Origin: Fimimonas sp963619835
Lineage (GTDB): Bacteria > Bacillota > Clostridia > Christensenellales > CAG-314
DNA length: 56,448 bases
Assembly: GCA_963619835.1 (NCBI GenBank)
Contig: CAVEYD010000002.1
Span: forward strand, 1-56,448
Direction of reading: 5' to 3'
Shown: positions 35,206 to 43,589 of the stretch, piece by piece
Layout: every line of letters begins with the position of its first letter
Numbering within the stretch: position 1 is the first letter of the stretch
Translations under genes and position numbers: made by a program
The notes under the pieces: generated by a model
Told to the model about the DNA's origin: nothing
The model's input: only the letters and a program-made list of their open reading frames with translations
Databases searched by the model: none

Positions 35206-36304
35206 ATATAGAAAACTGCCACACGGTAATGAGCTTATCGGAACGCTCGGCATAGGCACAGGCAGTTTGCATCAAGCTTCGGAAAAAGAAATTAAATGTG
35301 TGATTGAAAAAGCAACTCAACACGGAATAAACTTTTTTGATTTATGTGCAGGCGGATCACGAGTTTACAAACCTTTTGGACAAGCCGTTAAAGATATACG
35401 AAAAAATATCTATTTTCAATTACACTTCGGCGCGGTGTACAATGCCGACGGCGAGTATGGTTGGTCACGCGACCTAAATGAAATAAAAAAGACTTTTGAT
35501 TGGGAAATGCAACAACTTCAAACCGATTACGTCGACTTTGGCTTTTTGCACTGCATTGACGAAGACAACGATTTGCAAGACCTAATCAATAACGGAATTG
35601 TCGATTTTGTTTTAAACCTAAAAAAACAAAATATTGTAAAACACATAGGATTTTCGTCACATACACCATCGGTTGCAAACAAAATTTTAGACATGGGCTT
35701 TGTTGACATGATGATGTTTTCGATAAACCCGGCATACGACTTAGAATGCGGAGACGAGTACGGAATAGGGACAACTATCGAACGAGCAAACCTTTTTGCA
35801 AGATGCCAAACTCAAGGCATAGGAATTTCCGTAATGAAACCATTTCATGGTGGAATGTTACTTTCGGACAAAACATCGCCATTCAAACAAGCCATGACAA
35901 AAAATCAATGCTTGCAATACGTGCTCGACCGTCCGGCAGTACTTGTTGCCGTACCGGGTGCAAGAAGTCTAAGCGACTTAAACGAACTGCTTTCTTTTGC
36001 CGATTCGACAAGAGAGCAAAACGATTACTCGATGATTGCACAGTTTACACCGCAAAAAGCAATTGGAAATTGTGTTTATTGTAATCACTGTTTGCCTTGT
36101 CCTGCGGGAATAGATATAGGGTTGATAAATAAGTACTACGATTTGGCTCTGTCGGGAGACAATATAGCAAAAGATCACTACGGAAAGCTTGCAATCAATG
36201 CTTCATGTTGTTTACAATGTGGTCATTGCAATTCACGCTGTCCGTTTAAGGTTAATCAACAAGAAAAAATGGCAACTATTGCCAATTATTTTATAGGAGT
36301 TTAG
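35198..36304 (+). CDS. Aldo/keto reductase with C-terminal 4Fe-4S ferredoxin domain (second)
   Basis: A 368-residue paralogue of the preceding gene. LIGTLGIGTGSLHQAS begins the barrel and FDLCAGGSRVYKPFG takes the place of the usual FDTAxxY, so the catalytic Asp-Tyr spacing is altered. YFQLHFGAVY lies where the first paralogue has its Lys strand, and FLHCID holds the His. The C-terminus has CVYCNHCLPCP and CLQCGHCNSRCP for two Fe-S clusters. The ATG at 35198 (SD AAGGAA) overlaps the upstream stop by eight bases, so the two are translated together. The divergent active site suggests a different substrate or a non-catalytic subunit. Confidence 0.88.
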   Translation: MIEYRKLPHGNELIGTLGIGTGSLHQASEKEIKCVIEKATQHGINFFDLCAGGSRVYKPFGQAVKDIRKNIYFQLHFGAVYNADGEYGWSRDLNEIKKTFDWEMQQLQTDYVDFGFLHCIDEDNDLQDLINNGIVDFVLNLKKQNIVKHIGFSSHTPSVANKILDMGFVDMMMFSINPAYDLECGDEYGIGTTIERANLFARCQTQGIGISVMKPFHGGMLLSDKTSPFKQAMTKNQCLQYVLDRPAVLVAVPGARSLSDLNELLSFADSTREQNDYSMIAQFTPQKAIGNCVYCNHCLPCPAGIDIGLINKYYDLALSGDNIAKDHYGKLAINASCCLQCGHCNSRCPFKVNQQEKMATIANYFIGV

Positions 36305-36306
36305 TT

Positions 36307-36885
36307 ATGATAGAATCAGCTTTACAAAAAAACAACGTTTGCACATCTAAAAAAATTACAATAAAATCTCTTGTGGCATTGGGAATAGTTTCACTTGCAG
36401 TAATACTTCCGCAAATAGCCCACTTCTTTTTTGGAAAACAAGCAGGTGTTACATGGTTACCTATGTATTTACCCGTCCTTCTTGGAGGATGCCTGCTCGG
36501 TTGGACTTGGGGACTTTGCTTGGGAATGGCTTCTCCGCTTGTAAGTTTCGCTTTAACTTCTCTTTGGGGAAATCCGATGCCGGTAGCTACTCGCTTGCCT
36601 TTTATGATTGTTGAACTTGCCGTATTTGCACTTGTCGCAGGCTTGTTTAGCAATGTTATCGCTAAAAAAAGTTGGATGTCGTTTGTTGCAGTGGTAACTG
36701 CGGAACTTTGTGGAAGAGGGGCATTTTTACTACTTTCTGTAATTTTCCAAACAACATCGTCGTTAACACCTTCTATTGTTTGGCAACAAATCACAATGGG
36801 TCTTGTTGGACTTGCAACGCAAGCCGTAATTGTGCCATTGTTAGTAATGGGATTAAACTTGCTTATCAACAAAGATCATGAATAA
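36307..36885 (+). CDS. ECF-type transporter S component-like membrane protein
   Basis: A 192-residue protein with about six hydrophobic segments. The pattern GKQAGVTWLPMYLPVLLGGCLLGWTWGLCLGMASPLVSF is that of S components (substrate-specific subunits) of energy-coupling-factor vitamin transporters, with the charged conserved helix followed by glycines. The ATPase and T subunits are not in the window, as expected for group II ECF systems that share them. The substrate is unknown. It starts two bases after the reductase stop and overlaps the next gene by eight bases. Confidence 0.85.
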   Translation: MIESALQKNNVCTSKKITIKSLVALGIVSLAVILPQIAHFFFGKQAGVTWLPMYLPVLLGGCLLGWTWGLCLGMASPLVSFALTSLWGNPMPVATRLPFMIVELAVFALVAGLFSNVIAKKSWMSFVAVVTAELCGRGAFLLLSVIFQTTSSLTPSIVWQQITMGLVGLATQAVIVPLLVMGLNLLINKDHE

Positions 36886-37303
36886 TCTCACAGATTTACA
36901 AATTGCAAAGCAATCTCTTTTGGGAAACACCATTGCGCTTTGTAAAAACGGGGTGACTGTTACAAGCACAAAGAGCGGAATTGCTCCAATGATGAATTTT
37001 ATTGCCGACGAAAAGGATTTAGATGGCTACTCAGTTGCCGATTTAATTGTTGGCAAAGCTGTAGCAATGCTTTTTGTAAAAGCCGGAATAAAGGCTGTTT
37101 ACGGCGCTACGATGTCGATTGCAGGCAAAATTTTTTTGGAAAAACACAATATTTACATTGAATACGGTACGCTTGTAACCAACATAGAAAATCGTACAAA
37201 GACCGGAATTTGTCCGATGGAAGCTACTGTTGATAAAATAGACGACATTGAACAGGCTTACAAAGCTCTAAAAGATACCATTGAACGTCTACGCCAAAAG
37301 TGA
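36878..37303 (+). CDS. DUF1893 family protein
   Basis: A 141-residue soluble protein matching the DUF1893 pattern: ALCKNGVTVTSTKSGIAPMM, then YSVADLIVGKAVAMLFVKAGIKAVYGATMS, and NRTKTGICPMEATV at the end. The family has a deaminase-like fold but no settled function. Here VADLIVGKAVA takes the place of the ADKVVGKAAA motif, and the catalytic-looking Cys in GICPME is kept. It is the last gene of the operon and overlaps the S component gene, which ties its role to that transporter and the two reductases. Confidence 0.85.
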   Translation: MNNLTDLQIAKQSLLGNTIALCKNGVTVTSTKSGIAPMMNFIADEKDLDGYSVADLIVGKAVAMLFVKAGIKAVYGATMSIAGKIFLEKHNIYIEYGTLVTNIENRTKTGICPMEATVDKIDDIEQAYKALKDTIERLRQK

Positions 37304-37365
37304 ATCAATTCCTTTCTTAATTAGTCTGGCAGACCAAAGTTGTTAAATAAAAACATAATTGAATA

Positions 37366-37442
37366 AAAAAAAGACCTGTGCAGCACGATACGTCAAAGTG
37401 TAAACACTTACAAAAACGTTTCGGTTGCCACAGGTCTTTTTT
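37366..37442. terminator. Long rod-shaped bidirectional terminator
   Basis: GACCTGTG and CACAGGTC close a 77-base structure with A- and T-runs outside. Inside, CGATACGT can pair with ACGTTTCG and AAGTG with CACTT around TAAA. It separates the DUF1893 gene from the convergent P-loop gene. Confidence 0.8.
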
Positions 37443-37454
37443 AGATAATTTTAA

Positions 37455-37868
37455 TTAGTCGTTCACATACTTTGCAATGAAGTCGGGAAGTTCTTCTCTT
37501 GCTCCGCTTGCGGTTACAACAAACTTTACTCCGAATTCTTTTGAAAGGCCGTCAATTCCTTCGTAAAACTCTTTTAATGCCGAGATATTGCAGTCTAACA
37601 AGCGAGTCAATCCGTCAACAAAGAAAAGCTCAATGTCGTAGTTTGATGCAATCATTCCTTTTACGAAAGCCAAAACCTCCGATTGTGTGGTAAGACCATA
37701 GTGAGAAGCATCAACAAGACGAATATTTCTGTCTAAATCGTGGATGCGGTGATTTGTTCTATCAAGATAAACTATTACTCCGTTTGCGGATTGTGCTGCT
37801 GTGTTGGCAAGTTCGACCAATCTTTTTGTTTTTCCGGAACCTTTGCTGCCATATACAATTTGAATCAA
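37455..37868 (-). CDS. Small P-loop ATPase
   Basis: A 137-residue protein with Walker A YGSKGSGKT at 6-14 and a probable Walker B strand IELFFVDGL. VVTASGAREELPDFIAKY near the end resembles the last strand and helix of compact RecA-like folds. The family is common next to prfA in Clostridia as an uncharacterised ATP-binding protein. The start is TTG at 37868, because GGAGG lies 8 nt upstream and the promoter -10 lies beyond it, excluding the longer frame. Its role is unknown. Confidence 0.8.
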   Translation of the reverse strand: MIQIVYGSKGSGKTKRLVELANTAAQSANGVIVYLDRTNHRIHDLDRNIRLVDASHYGLTTQSEVLAFVKGMIASNYDIELFFVDGLTRLLDCNISALKEFYEGIDGLSKEFGVKFVVTASGAREELPDFIAKYVND

Positions 37869-37907
37869 TTTAGTGTCCTCCAATGCAAATATTTTTTGCT
37901 TGTTTAC

Positions 37908-37936
37908 ATTGTAATATATTTTTCTCAAAATTACAA
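37908..37936 (-). promoter_or_regulatory. Promoter of the small P-loop ATPase
   Basis: -35 TTGTAA, 17-nt spacer, -10 TACAAT. Confidence 0.7.
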
Positions 37937-38007
37937 TACGTATTGCTAAAAATAAAATAATTATTTATTTTTTCCGTTTATTTTTCTTTTATTAAAACTT
38001 CTTCTGT

Positions 38008-39072
38008 TTATTCTGCCTGCAACTTTGCGGTTTGATCGGCGAGGCGCAAAGCTTCTACCATTTCACCGATATCTCCGTTCATAAAGTTTTCAATAGAATA
38101 CATTGTTAGTCCAATACGGTGATCGGTTACACGACCTTGCGGAAAGTTGTAAGTACGAATTCGCTCGCTTCTGTCACCTGTACCAACTTGACTTTTACGA
38201 GCTGCCGCATACTCGGCATTTGCCTGTGTTTGGTAAAAATCGTACAACTTGCTTTTTAAAATATTCATTGCTTTTTCACGATTTTTAATTTGACTGCGCT
38301 CGTCCTGGCAATTTACAACTATGCCGGTTGGCAAGTGTGTAATACGGATCGCCGATTCAGTTTTGTTGACGTGTTGACCGCCCGCACCGCTACTGCGATA
38401 GGTGTCAATTTTCAAATCCTTGTCCAATATCTCTATGTCAACATCCGGTGCCTCTGGCAAAACCGCTACCGTAATAGTACTTGTGTGTATACGTCCTTGA
38501 CTTTCTGTATCGGGAACGCGTTGTACGCGATGAACGCCACTTTCAAACTTAAACTTACTGTAAGCTCCGTCTCCGACAACCATAAAGGAGCCTTCTTTTA
38601 ATCCGCCAAGTTCGTTTTCTTCAATGTCAATTTCTTCAATTTTCCATCTGTTCTTTTCTGCAAACATGTAGTACATGCGACGGATTTCGTTAGCAAATAA
38701 AGCAGCTTCTTCGCCGCCGGCACCTGCGCGAATTTCTATAATAACGTTTTTTTCGTCATTGGGATCCTTAGGTAAAAGCAACACCTTCAAGTCCTCGGTA
38801 AGTTGTTCCAATTTCTTTTTTTGTGCAGAAATGTCTTCATGCAATAATGCGACCATTTCTTTATCAGTTTCGATTTCGGCAAGTTGCTTGTTTTGTTCCA
38901 TTTCATCCGCAGTCTTGCGATATTCTGCATAGCATTCGACAATGGGCGTGAGAGTGCTGTGCTCCTTTACGAGCTTTTTCCACGAATTGTTGTCCGCAAT
39001 TACTTCCGGCTTGGCTATTTCCTCGGTTAGAAAGTTGTATCTATCAACTATTTTGTCTAATTTTTCTGTCAT
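38008..39072 (-). CDS. prfA: Peptide chain release factor 1
   Basis: A 354-residue class I release factor that reads UAA and UAG. The peptidyl-hydrolysis motif GGQ is in RSSGAGGQHVNKTESAI, preceded by EIRAGAGGEEA. It is followed by HLPTGIVVNCQDERSQIKNR, a typical RF1 segment. It lies 43 nt downstream of a gene that carries PrmC, the enzyme that methylates this very Gln, so substrate and modifier are co-expressed. Confidence 0.97.
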   Translation of the reverse strand: MTEKLDKIVDRYNFLTEEIAKPEVIADNNSWKKLVKEHSTLTPIVECYAEYRKTADEMEQNKQLAEIETDKEMVALLHEDISAQKKKLEQLTEDLKVLLLPKDPNDEKNVIIEIRAGAGGEEAALFANEIRRMYYMFAEKNRWKIEEIDIEENELGGLKEGSFMVVGDGAYSKFKFESGVHRVQRVPDTESQGRIHTSTITVAVLPEAPDVDIEILDKDLKIDTYRSSGAGGQHVNKTESAIRITHLPTGIVVNCQDERSQIKNREKAMNILKSKLYDFYQTQANAEYAAARKSQVGTGDRSERIRTYNFPQGRVTDHRIGLTMYSIENFMNGDIGEMVEALRLADQTAKLQAE

Positions 39073-39115
39073 GAAAACTCCTTTTTATCGTTTCGTTTTC
39101 TTTTTCTTGTCTAAT

Positions 39116-40894
39116 TCAATCGTTTGTTTTTAATTTAGCAATCACTATTCTGTCATTTTGCGAATAGTCCTTTTTTACTTCCACGACAAACGACTCTGAT
39201 AAAATTTCCTTGGCGGTTTGTCCTTGGTCGTAACCTATTTCAAGTACGGCAACTCCGTCTTTCTTTAAATGTTTGGGAGCTTCTTTTGCGAAAATGCGAT
39301 AGAAATCTAACCCATCGTTTCCGCCGTCCAATGCAATAATAGGCTCATATTTTTTTACACTATCATCCAATGTTTGAATAACATCGGTTGCTATGTATGG
39401 AGGATTGCACACTATGTAATCGAACATTCCGTCGACTTTTGCAAACATATCAGTCAACAAAAGCTTAACTTTTGCGTTGTTACTTTTTGCATTAAACTTA
39501 GCAACCTTAAGCGCGTCCTTGCTGATGTCCGCCAAAGTTACGTCAGCTTGTTTTTCAAGTGCAACGGTAATTCCCAAAATACCGGTTCCCGTACACATAT
39601 CAAGCACTTTTGCATCTTTTTTGTTTATTTGTTTTAACAGTTGCTCACAAACAAGCTCCGTTTCCAGCCTTGGAATAAGGGTGTCGTTTGTTACACAATA
39701 ATTACGAGAATAAAATTCTACACGTCCGATAACGTACTGCCACGGTTCTCCGCCTTCAATACGTTGACACATTTTCTCTACGCGTAGTTTCCATCCGAAA
39801 GGAATTTTTAAATTTTTGTCTAAATCGGAAACTTTTATGTTTAGCACGGCTGCAGTAAGCCACTTTATGTCGTGTATTCCGATAAGAGACGGCAAACTAC
39901 TTTTTTCAACGCAATCGATAAACTCCGATACGGTGAGCGGATCCGGAAAACGCTGTTCGGCAATGGTTTGATCTGCATCCATTTCCAAAACCTTTGTAAA
40001 AGCCGTTATCGCAACCTGACACATGTCATCATCGGGTTCGCGAGTAGTAAGACGTTGAAAATGTTTTCCAAGCCATTTAAGTGGGCGGAACAACACAAAA
40101 TTACTTTTTGCAAGCAACATTAACGTTTCGTAACTTATGCCTGCAGTAATAGGCAACAATGCTATTTTAAGTAGCGCTCTGAGCCACCAATTCTTTTTTT
40201 CGACAAATGCCGTAAAACCGCATGCAACACAGACGACATCCAATACCATCATTAAAACAATCGACAAAACAACAACAAACACTATGAAACTCGTTCCGCA
40301 ACGATCGTGATAACGGCTGCACTTTTGTACATTTTCAACAGTAAGTGGCAATTCGTTTTCGTAACAAGAAATGGTTTTATGCTCTGCGCCATGATACATA
40401 AATACTCGCTTTATCTCTTTCATTTGCGAAACACTTACCATGTAGGCGACCAGCACCACCATTTTAACAACGCCTTCTATAAGAGATTTTAGCCAAGCAA
40501 ACTTCCCTGCGCCGTCAAGACCGGTTAGAGTAAAAAAGCCATTTGTTGCCAACGTAGGCAGAAAAACAAACAATACCATTGCCAAAGCAAAACCAAATAG
40601 CATTGAAAGCCCCATAAGGGCCCCTGTGCCGTTGTTTTCCGACGTGTCGATTTCTTCCTCGACCATTACTTCTGCCGATTTGTATGTGATTTTTGTGCCG
40701 TCAATCATGGATGTGATAAGATTGATCACGCCACGCAAAAACGGCACTTTTCTATACCAAGGCTTAGTTGCAGACAATCGAGTTGTTTCAACGCGAATAT
40801 TGCCAAGTTCGTCTCTTACAGCCAAAGCCATGCTGCTTTGACCACGCATCATCACGCCTTCAATTACCGCCTGTCCGCCAATTTTTGTTTTCAT
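39116..40894 (-). CDS. prmC: Fusion of DUF1385 membrane protein and PrmC glutamine methyltransferase
   Basis: A 592-residue protein. Residues 1-300 are a DUF1385 domain: IGGQAVIEGVMMRG at the start, about four hydrophobic segments, and YHGAEHKTISCYE at 167-179. Residues 310-592 are PrmC/HemK: a helical N-domain, GGEPWQYVIGRVEFY, TLIPRLETELV, the SAM site LDMCTGTGILGI and the catalytic NPPY at 497-500. PrmC methylates the GGQ glutamine of release factors; prfA follows. DUF1385 has no proven role. No internal stop or frameshift is seen, so the fusion looks genuine, and it tethers the methyltransferase to the membrane. Confidence 0.93.
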   Translation of the reverse strand: MKTKIGGQAVIEGVMMRGQSSMALAVRDELGNIRVETTRLSATKPWYRKVPFLRGVINLITSMIDGTKITYKSAEVMVEEEIDTSENNGTGALMGLSMLFGFALAMVLFVFLPTLATNGFFTLTGLDGAGKFAWLKSLIEGVVKMVVLVAYMVSVSQMKEIKRVFMYHGAEHKTISCYENELPLTVENVQKCSRYHDRCGTSFIVFVVVLSIVLMMVLDVVCVACGFTAFVEKKNWWLRALLKIALLPITAGISYETLMLLAKSNFVLFRPLKWLGKHFQRLTTREPDDDMCQVAITAFTKVLEMDADQTIAEQRFPDPLTVSEFIDCVEKSSLPSLIGIHDIKWLTAAVLNIKVSDLDKNLKIPFGWKLRVEKMCQRIEGGEPWQYVIGRVEFYSRNYCVTNDTLIPRLETELVCEQLLKQINKKDAKVLDMCTGTGILGITVALEKQADVTLADISKDALKVAKFNAKSNNAKVKLLLTDMFAKVDGMFDYIVCNPPYIATDVIQTLDDSVKKYEPIIALDGGNDGLDFYRIFAKEAPKHLKKDGVAVLEIGYDQGQTAKEILSESFVVEVKKDYSQNDRIVIAKLKTND

Positions 40895-41104
40895 ATATTC
40901 TCCCTACTTGTTGTAGATTTTTGTCCACAACTTGCTTTATATTATATAATAACAAAAAAATGTTTTTTTTTCAACTGTTTAATAGCGGTGGCACATTGCT
41001 TTTATATTTAGTTTGTTTATTTCGATGAACAGTCAAAAACTGTACTTTTAAATTTCAATGAGTTTGAGTTCTTTTTGTGATTAGCAATTAAAATTCGACA
41101 TATT
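40895..41104. other. Non-coding spacer upstream of the DUF1385-PrmC gene
   Basis: It contains the probable promoter zone of the fusion gene (TATAAT around 40944-40949 on the minus strand, -35 unclear) and a TTGTGGA/TCTACAA hairpin in the leader. A single DnaA-box-like TTGTCCACA occurs at about 40920. Nothing else is recognisable. Confidence 0.4.
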
Positions 41105-41138
41105 AAAAAGCGCACAAACAAACTTTGTGCGCTTTTTT
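41105..41138. terminator. Terminator of the alpha/beta hydrolase gene
   Basis: AAAAGCGCACAAA and TTTGTGCGCTTTT pair around five bases with T/A runs on both sides. A weaker ATATC/GATAT hairpin with TTTTTT follows at about 41144-41172 on the plus strand. Confidence 0.85.
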
Positions 41139-41210
41139 GGCAATATCTTTTGAGATATCGTTTTTTAAATAAACTTTGCTTTTATTGTTAAGTTTTATTA
41201 AAAATATCTT

Positions 41211-42041
41211 TTAATCAACGTCAACTATGACAAAGCCGCGCTCTCTTAGCCAAGTTAAAGCCAAGCTTACCCAAACTTGAACAGCTTTGTTAACCGTAAA
41301 CGGTTCTTCTGTTGCAATAGACAGTCCGTGCTCGCCGTGTGCAAACAAATGCAGTTCAAACGGAACGTTGTTCTGTTTACAAGCAAGAGCATAGTACAAA
41401 CTATTTTCTGACGGAACAACGTTGTCATCAACGGTTGTCCATATAAATGCCGGCGAAGAATCTTTTGTTACGCACTTTTCTGTTGACAAACGTTTTTTCA
41501 ATTCTTCATCATCGCCACAAAGCAGTATAAAGCTTTCGCAATGGTCCTTGTCGCCATAGGTTATAACAGAATAACTAAGTATTACAGCATCGGGACGAGA
41601 AAGTTTTGCCCTTTCTCCAAGCGCCTTTCTTGCATCATCACTATCAAACAACGTTGCAAGCATTGAACAAAGATGCCCACCGGCAGAAAATCCTACGGCC
41701 GCCACATGATTTGGATCAGTACGAAGCTTTTGGGCGTTTTCCCTTATGTAAACTATGGCCATAAGTCCTTCAATTAGCTGTGCGGGATATCTTACGGGGG
41801 CGACCGAGTAGTCGAGTACAAATGCAGTAAAACCTTCTCCCACAAACTTTAAAGCGACACATTCTTTTTCTCTTCCACTTACATAAAAGTATCCGCCGCC
41901 GCCAATTACAAGCATTGCAGGACGTTTACGATTAGGTTTACGTTCCATTTCTTCTTGGACATACACGTTGAGGTAGCCTTCTGCCCCTTCCGGACGATCT
42001 ATGTTAAAATATTTGTACAAATCAACTCTTTCGGTATACAT
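41211..42041 (-). CDS. Alpha/beta hydrolase, esterase/lipase-like
   Basis: A 276-residue cytosolic hydrolase. The oxyanion segment is VIGGGGYFYVS, the nucleophile elbow is GFSAGGHL, the acid is probably in TTVDDNVVPSENSL and the catalytic His in FAHGEHGLS, so the triad is complete. The layout fits the acetyl esterase/hormone-sensitive-lipase-like group that removes acetyl groups from sugars or hydrolyses short esters. No signal peptide is present. It has its own promoter and terminator, so it is monocistronic. The substrate is unknown. Confidence 0.88.
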   Translation of the reverse strand: MYTERVDLYKYFNIDRPEGAEGYLNVYVQEEMERKPNRKRPAMLVIGGGGYFYVSGREKECVALKFVGEGFTAFVLDYSVAPVRYPAQLIEGLMAIVYIRENAQKLRTDPNHVAAVGFSAGGHLCSMLATLFDSDDARKALGERAKLSRPDAVILSYSVITYGDKDHCESFILLCGDDEELKKRLSTEKCVTKDSSPAFIWTTVDDNVVPSENSLYYALACKQNNVPFELHLFAHGEHGLSIATEEPFTVNKAVQVWVSLALTWLRERGFVIVDVD

Positions 42042-42086
42042 ATTGGTTTCTCCTAAAATAAGCTCTTTTTTGTTTTTAACTTTTTT

Positions 42087-42116
42087 ATTATACTATTTTA
42101 AAAAGATAAAGCGCAA
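42087..42116 (-). promoter_or_regulatory. Promoter of the alpha/beta hydrolase gene
   Basis: -35 TTGCGC, 18-nt spacer, perfect -10 TATAAT. Confidence 0.65.
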
Positions 42117-42142
42117 GCAATTAATGCTTTATTTGACTTAGT

Positions 42143-42172
42143 AAAAACACTCCCGAAAGCAGGAGTGTTTTG
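42143..42172. terminator. Terminator of the SipW/TasA-like operon
   Basis: AAAACACTCC and GGAGTGTTTT pair around eight bases with a T-run on the minus strand. Confidence 0.85.
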
Positions 42173-42193
42173 GCAATCGTGTTGTTTGTTTTT

Positions 42194-42808
42194 TTAAGCA
42201 GCTGTTTTTTGCGTTGCATTTACAATTAAATCGAAACTTGCATCCAAACTCATTGCTTCGTTGTTTGTAGAGTTATCTTTAAACTCAATTTTTACTTTGA
42301 ATGTTTTGGTTGCACCTTTTGCAACAGACATAGAATCGATTATTGCTTGACCATCGTTTACAAACGTGGACAATGCACCTTTTTCGGTTCCGTCAATGCT
42401 AACAATCAACTGTTCGGCAAGCTTGTTGCTGTTTGCAAGTTTAATTACTACATCAAAATCGAACGCAACATCACCGTTGTTTTTGATTTCCAATTCAACT
42501 TCGTAACTTGCTCCCGGAACAAGTTTTTCTCCGTCGGCAATATCAAAGACATTAACATTGTCCGTTGTGAGATCTGCTTCTGCTTCGGCAGCAGTGTAAG
42601 TTTTTGCTTCCAAATAACCGGTAGTTGTGCTTACTGCATTTTTAACAAGACCTATACGTTTGAAACCGACATCCATCTTGCCGGAAGAAATGTGAGTGGT
42701 TACTGTTTCTGTCGTGGACCACAATGCATATGTTCCGCCGACAATTGTAGCCAAACAAATCATAATCATCATGCTGGCAAATACTATCGTTCTGGTTCTC
42801 TTTCCCAT
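42194..42808 (-). CDS. TasA/camelysin-like secreted protein with SipW-type signal
   Basis: A 204-residue protein. The signal MGKRTRTIVFASMMIMICL runs into GGTYALWSTTETVT, the hallmark of SipW-processed precursors such as TasA and CalY. The mature part is beta-rich with SSGKMDVGF, VPGASYEVELEIKNNGDVAFDFDVVI and FKVKIEFKDNST, as in the TasA family of extracellular fibre proteins. It is the last gene of an operon that encodes a SipW-like peptidase two genes upstream, so it is very probably that enzyme's substrate. Fibre or surface-layer function is inference from the family. Confidence 0.85.
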   Translation of the reverse strand: MGKRTRTIVFASMMIMICLATIVGGTYALWSTTETVTTHISSGKMDVGFKRIGLVKNAVSTTTGYLEAKTYTAAEAEADLTTDNVNVFDIADGEKLVPGASYEVELEIKNNGDVAFDFDVVIKLANSNKLAEQLIVSIDGTEKGALSTFVNDGQAIIDSMSVAKGATKTFKVKIEFKDNSTNNEAMSLDASFDLIVNATQKTAA

Positions 42809-42838
42809 GGTTTTATCTCCCTTTAAGCTGATTGCAAA

Positions 42839-43585
42839 CTATTTGTTTGCTTCTGCCTCTTGACGACGTTGTTGACGACGAAGTTTAGCTTGCTCTTTCT
42901 TGTATGCTTTTTCTTCTTCAATTGCATTGATTGCAATTTGAATACTGTCTTTTGCTGCGGACAATGAAGCTTCGTCTGTAACTTTGATTACAGCAGGTGC
43001 TTGCTTTACTGCAACTTTGTTGTCGGAAACGTAGCTCTTGAATTTCAAGTTTGCAATAATAAACTCGCAAACAACAGTTCCACGCTTGATTTTTAGACGA
43101 ACGATGCGATTTGTGCCAACTTTGTATTCTTCGTAAGCAGCATTTTTGTAACGTTTGCTGCCTTCCACAGCCATAGCACAACGAACAATTTCGTCATAGT
43201 AGCCCTTGCGTTCGACATCCAACGACAAGTATTTTTCTTCCAAAGTTTCGCTTGCTGCAGAAAAAGCAACATTTCCTTCTTCGACTGCTTCGTCTACAGA
43301 AATTTGTTCAACTGCAGGTTGTTCTTCTGCCACAACGGGAACTTCTTTTACAGCTTCATCTTTAACTTCTTTAACAGGTGGCTCTGCGGGGGCAACCGGT
43401 GCCGTAGGAATATACGGTTGTTGTTGAATAATTATCGGTTGCGGTTGTTGAGGTTGTTGTGCTTGTTGTTGACGACTACGACGTTCGCGTCCTTCGGCAA
43501 CAATGTCTCTTGTTACAACGGTTACGCAGAAAATACCGATTACAAGTACTACACCTAAAAACAATATGATCAAAATGTCGGTCAT
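42839..43585 (-). CDS. Single-pass membrane protein with Q/P-rich linker, unknown
   Basis: A 248-residue protein: one N-terminal membrane helix (ILIILFLGVVLVIGIFCVTV), a basic stretch, a low-complexity Q/P linker (about 35-60) and an A/E/V/P-rich spacer. A folded domain at about 120-225 (KGYYDEIVRCAMAVEGSKRY and VRLKIKRGTVVCEFIIANLK) follows, ending in a basic coiled tail (LRRQQRRQEAEANK). I do not recognise the domain. The ATG at 43585 has AAGGAG upstream. It lies between the SipW-like peptidase and the TasA-like protein, so it may organise or anchor the secretion machinery. Confidence 0.8.
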   Translation of the reverse strand: MTDILIILFLGVVLVIGIFCVTVVTRDIVAEGRERRSRQQQAQQPQQPQPIIIQQQPYIPTAPVAPAEPPVKEVKDEAVKEVPVVAEEQPAVEQISVDEAVEEGNVAFSAASETLEEKYLSLDVERKGYYDEIVRCAMAVEGSKRYKNAAYEEYKVGTNRIVRLKIKRGTVVCEFIIANLKFKSYVSDNKVAVKQAPAVIKVTDEASLSAAKDSIQIAINAIEEEKAYKKEQAKLRRQQRRQEAEANK

Positions 43586-43589
43586 GCTT

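Noticed and set aside
36291..36872. 193-residue minus-strand frame opposite the ECF S component
   Set aside because: Antisense shadow of a membrane protein gene, without SD or recognisable motif.
40910..40930. DnaA box TTGTCCACA
   Set aside because: A single copy in the leader of the DUF1385-PrmC gene, where it forms part of a small hairpin.
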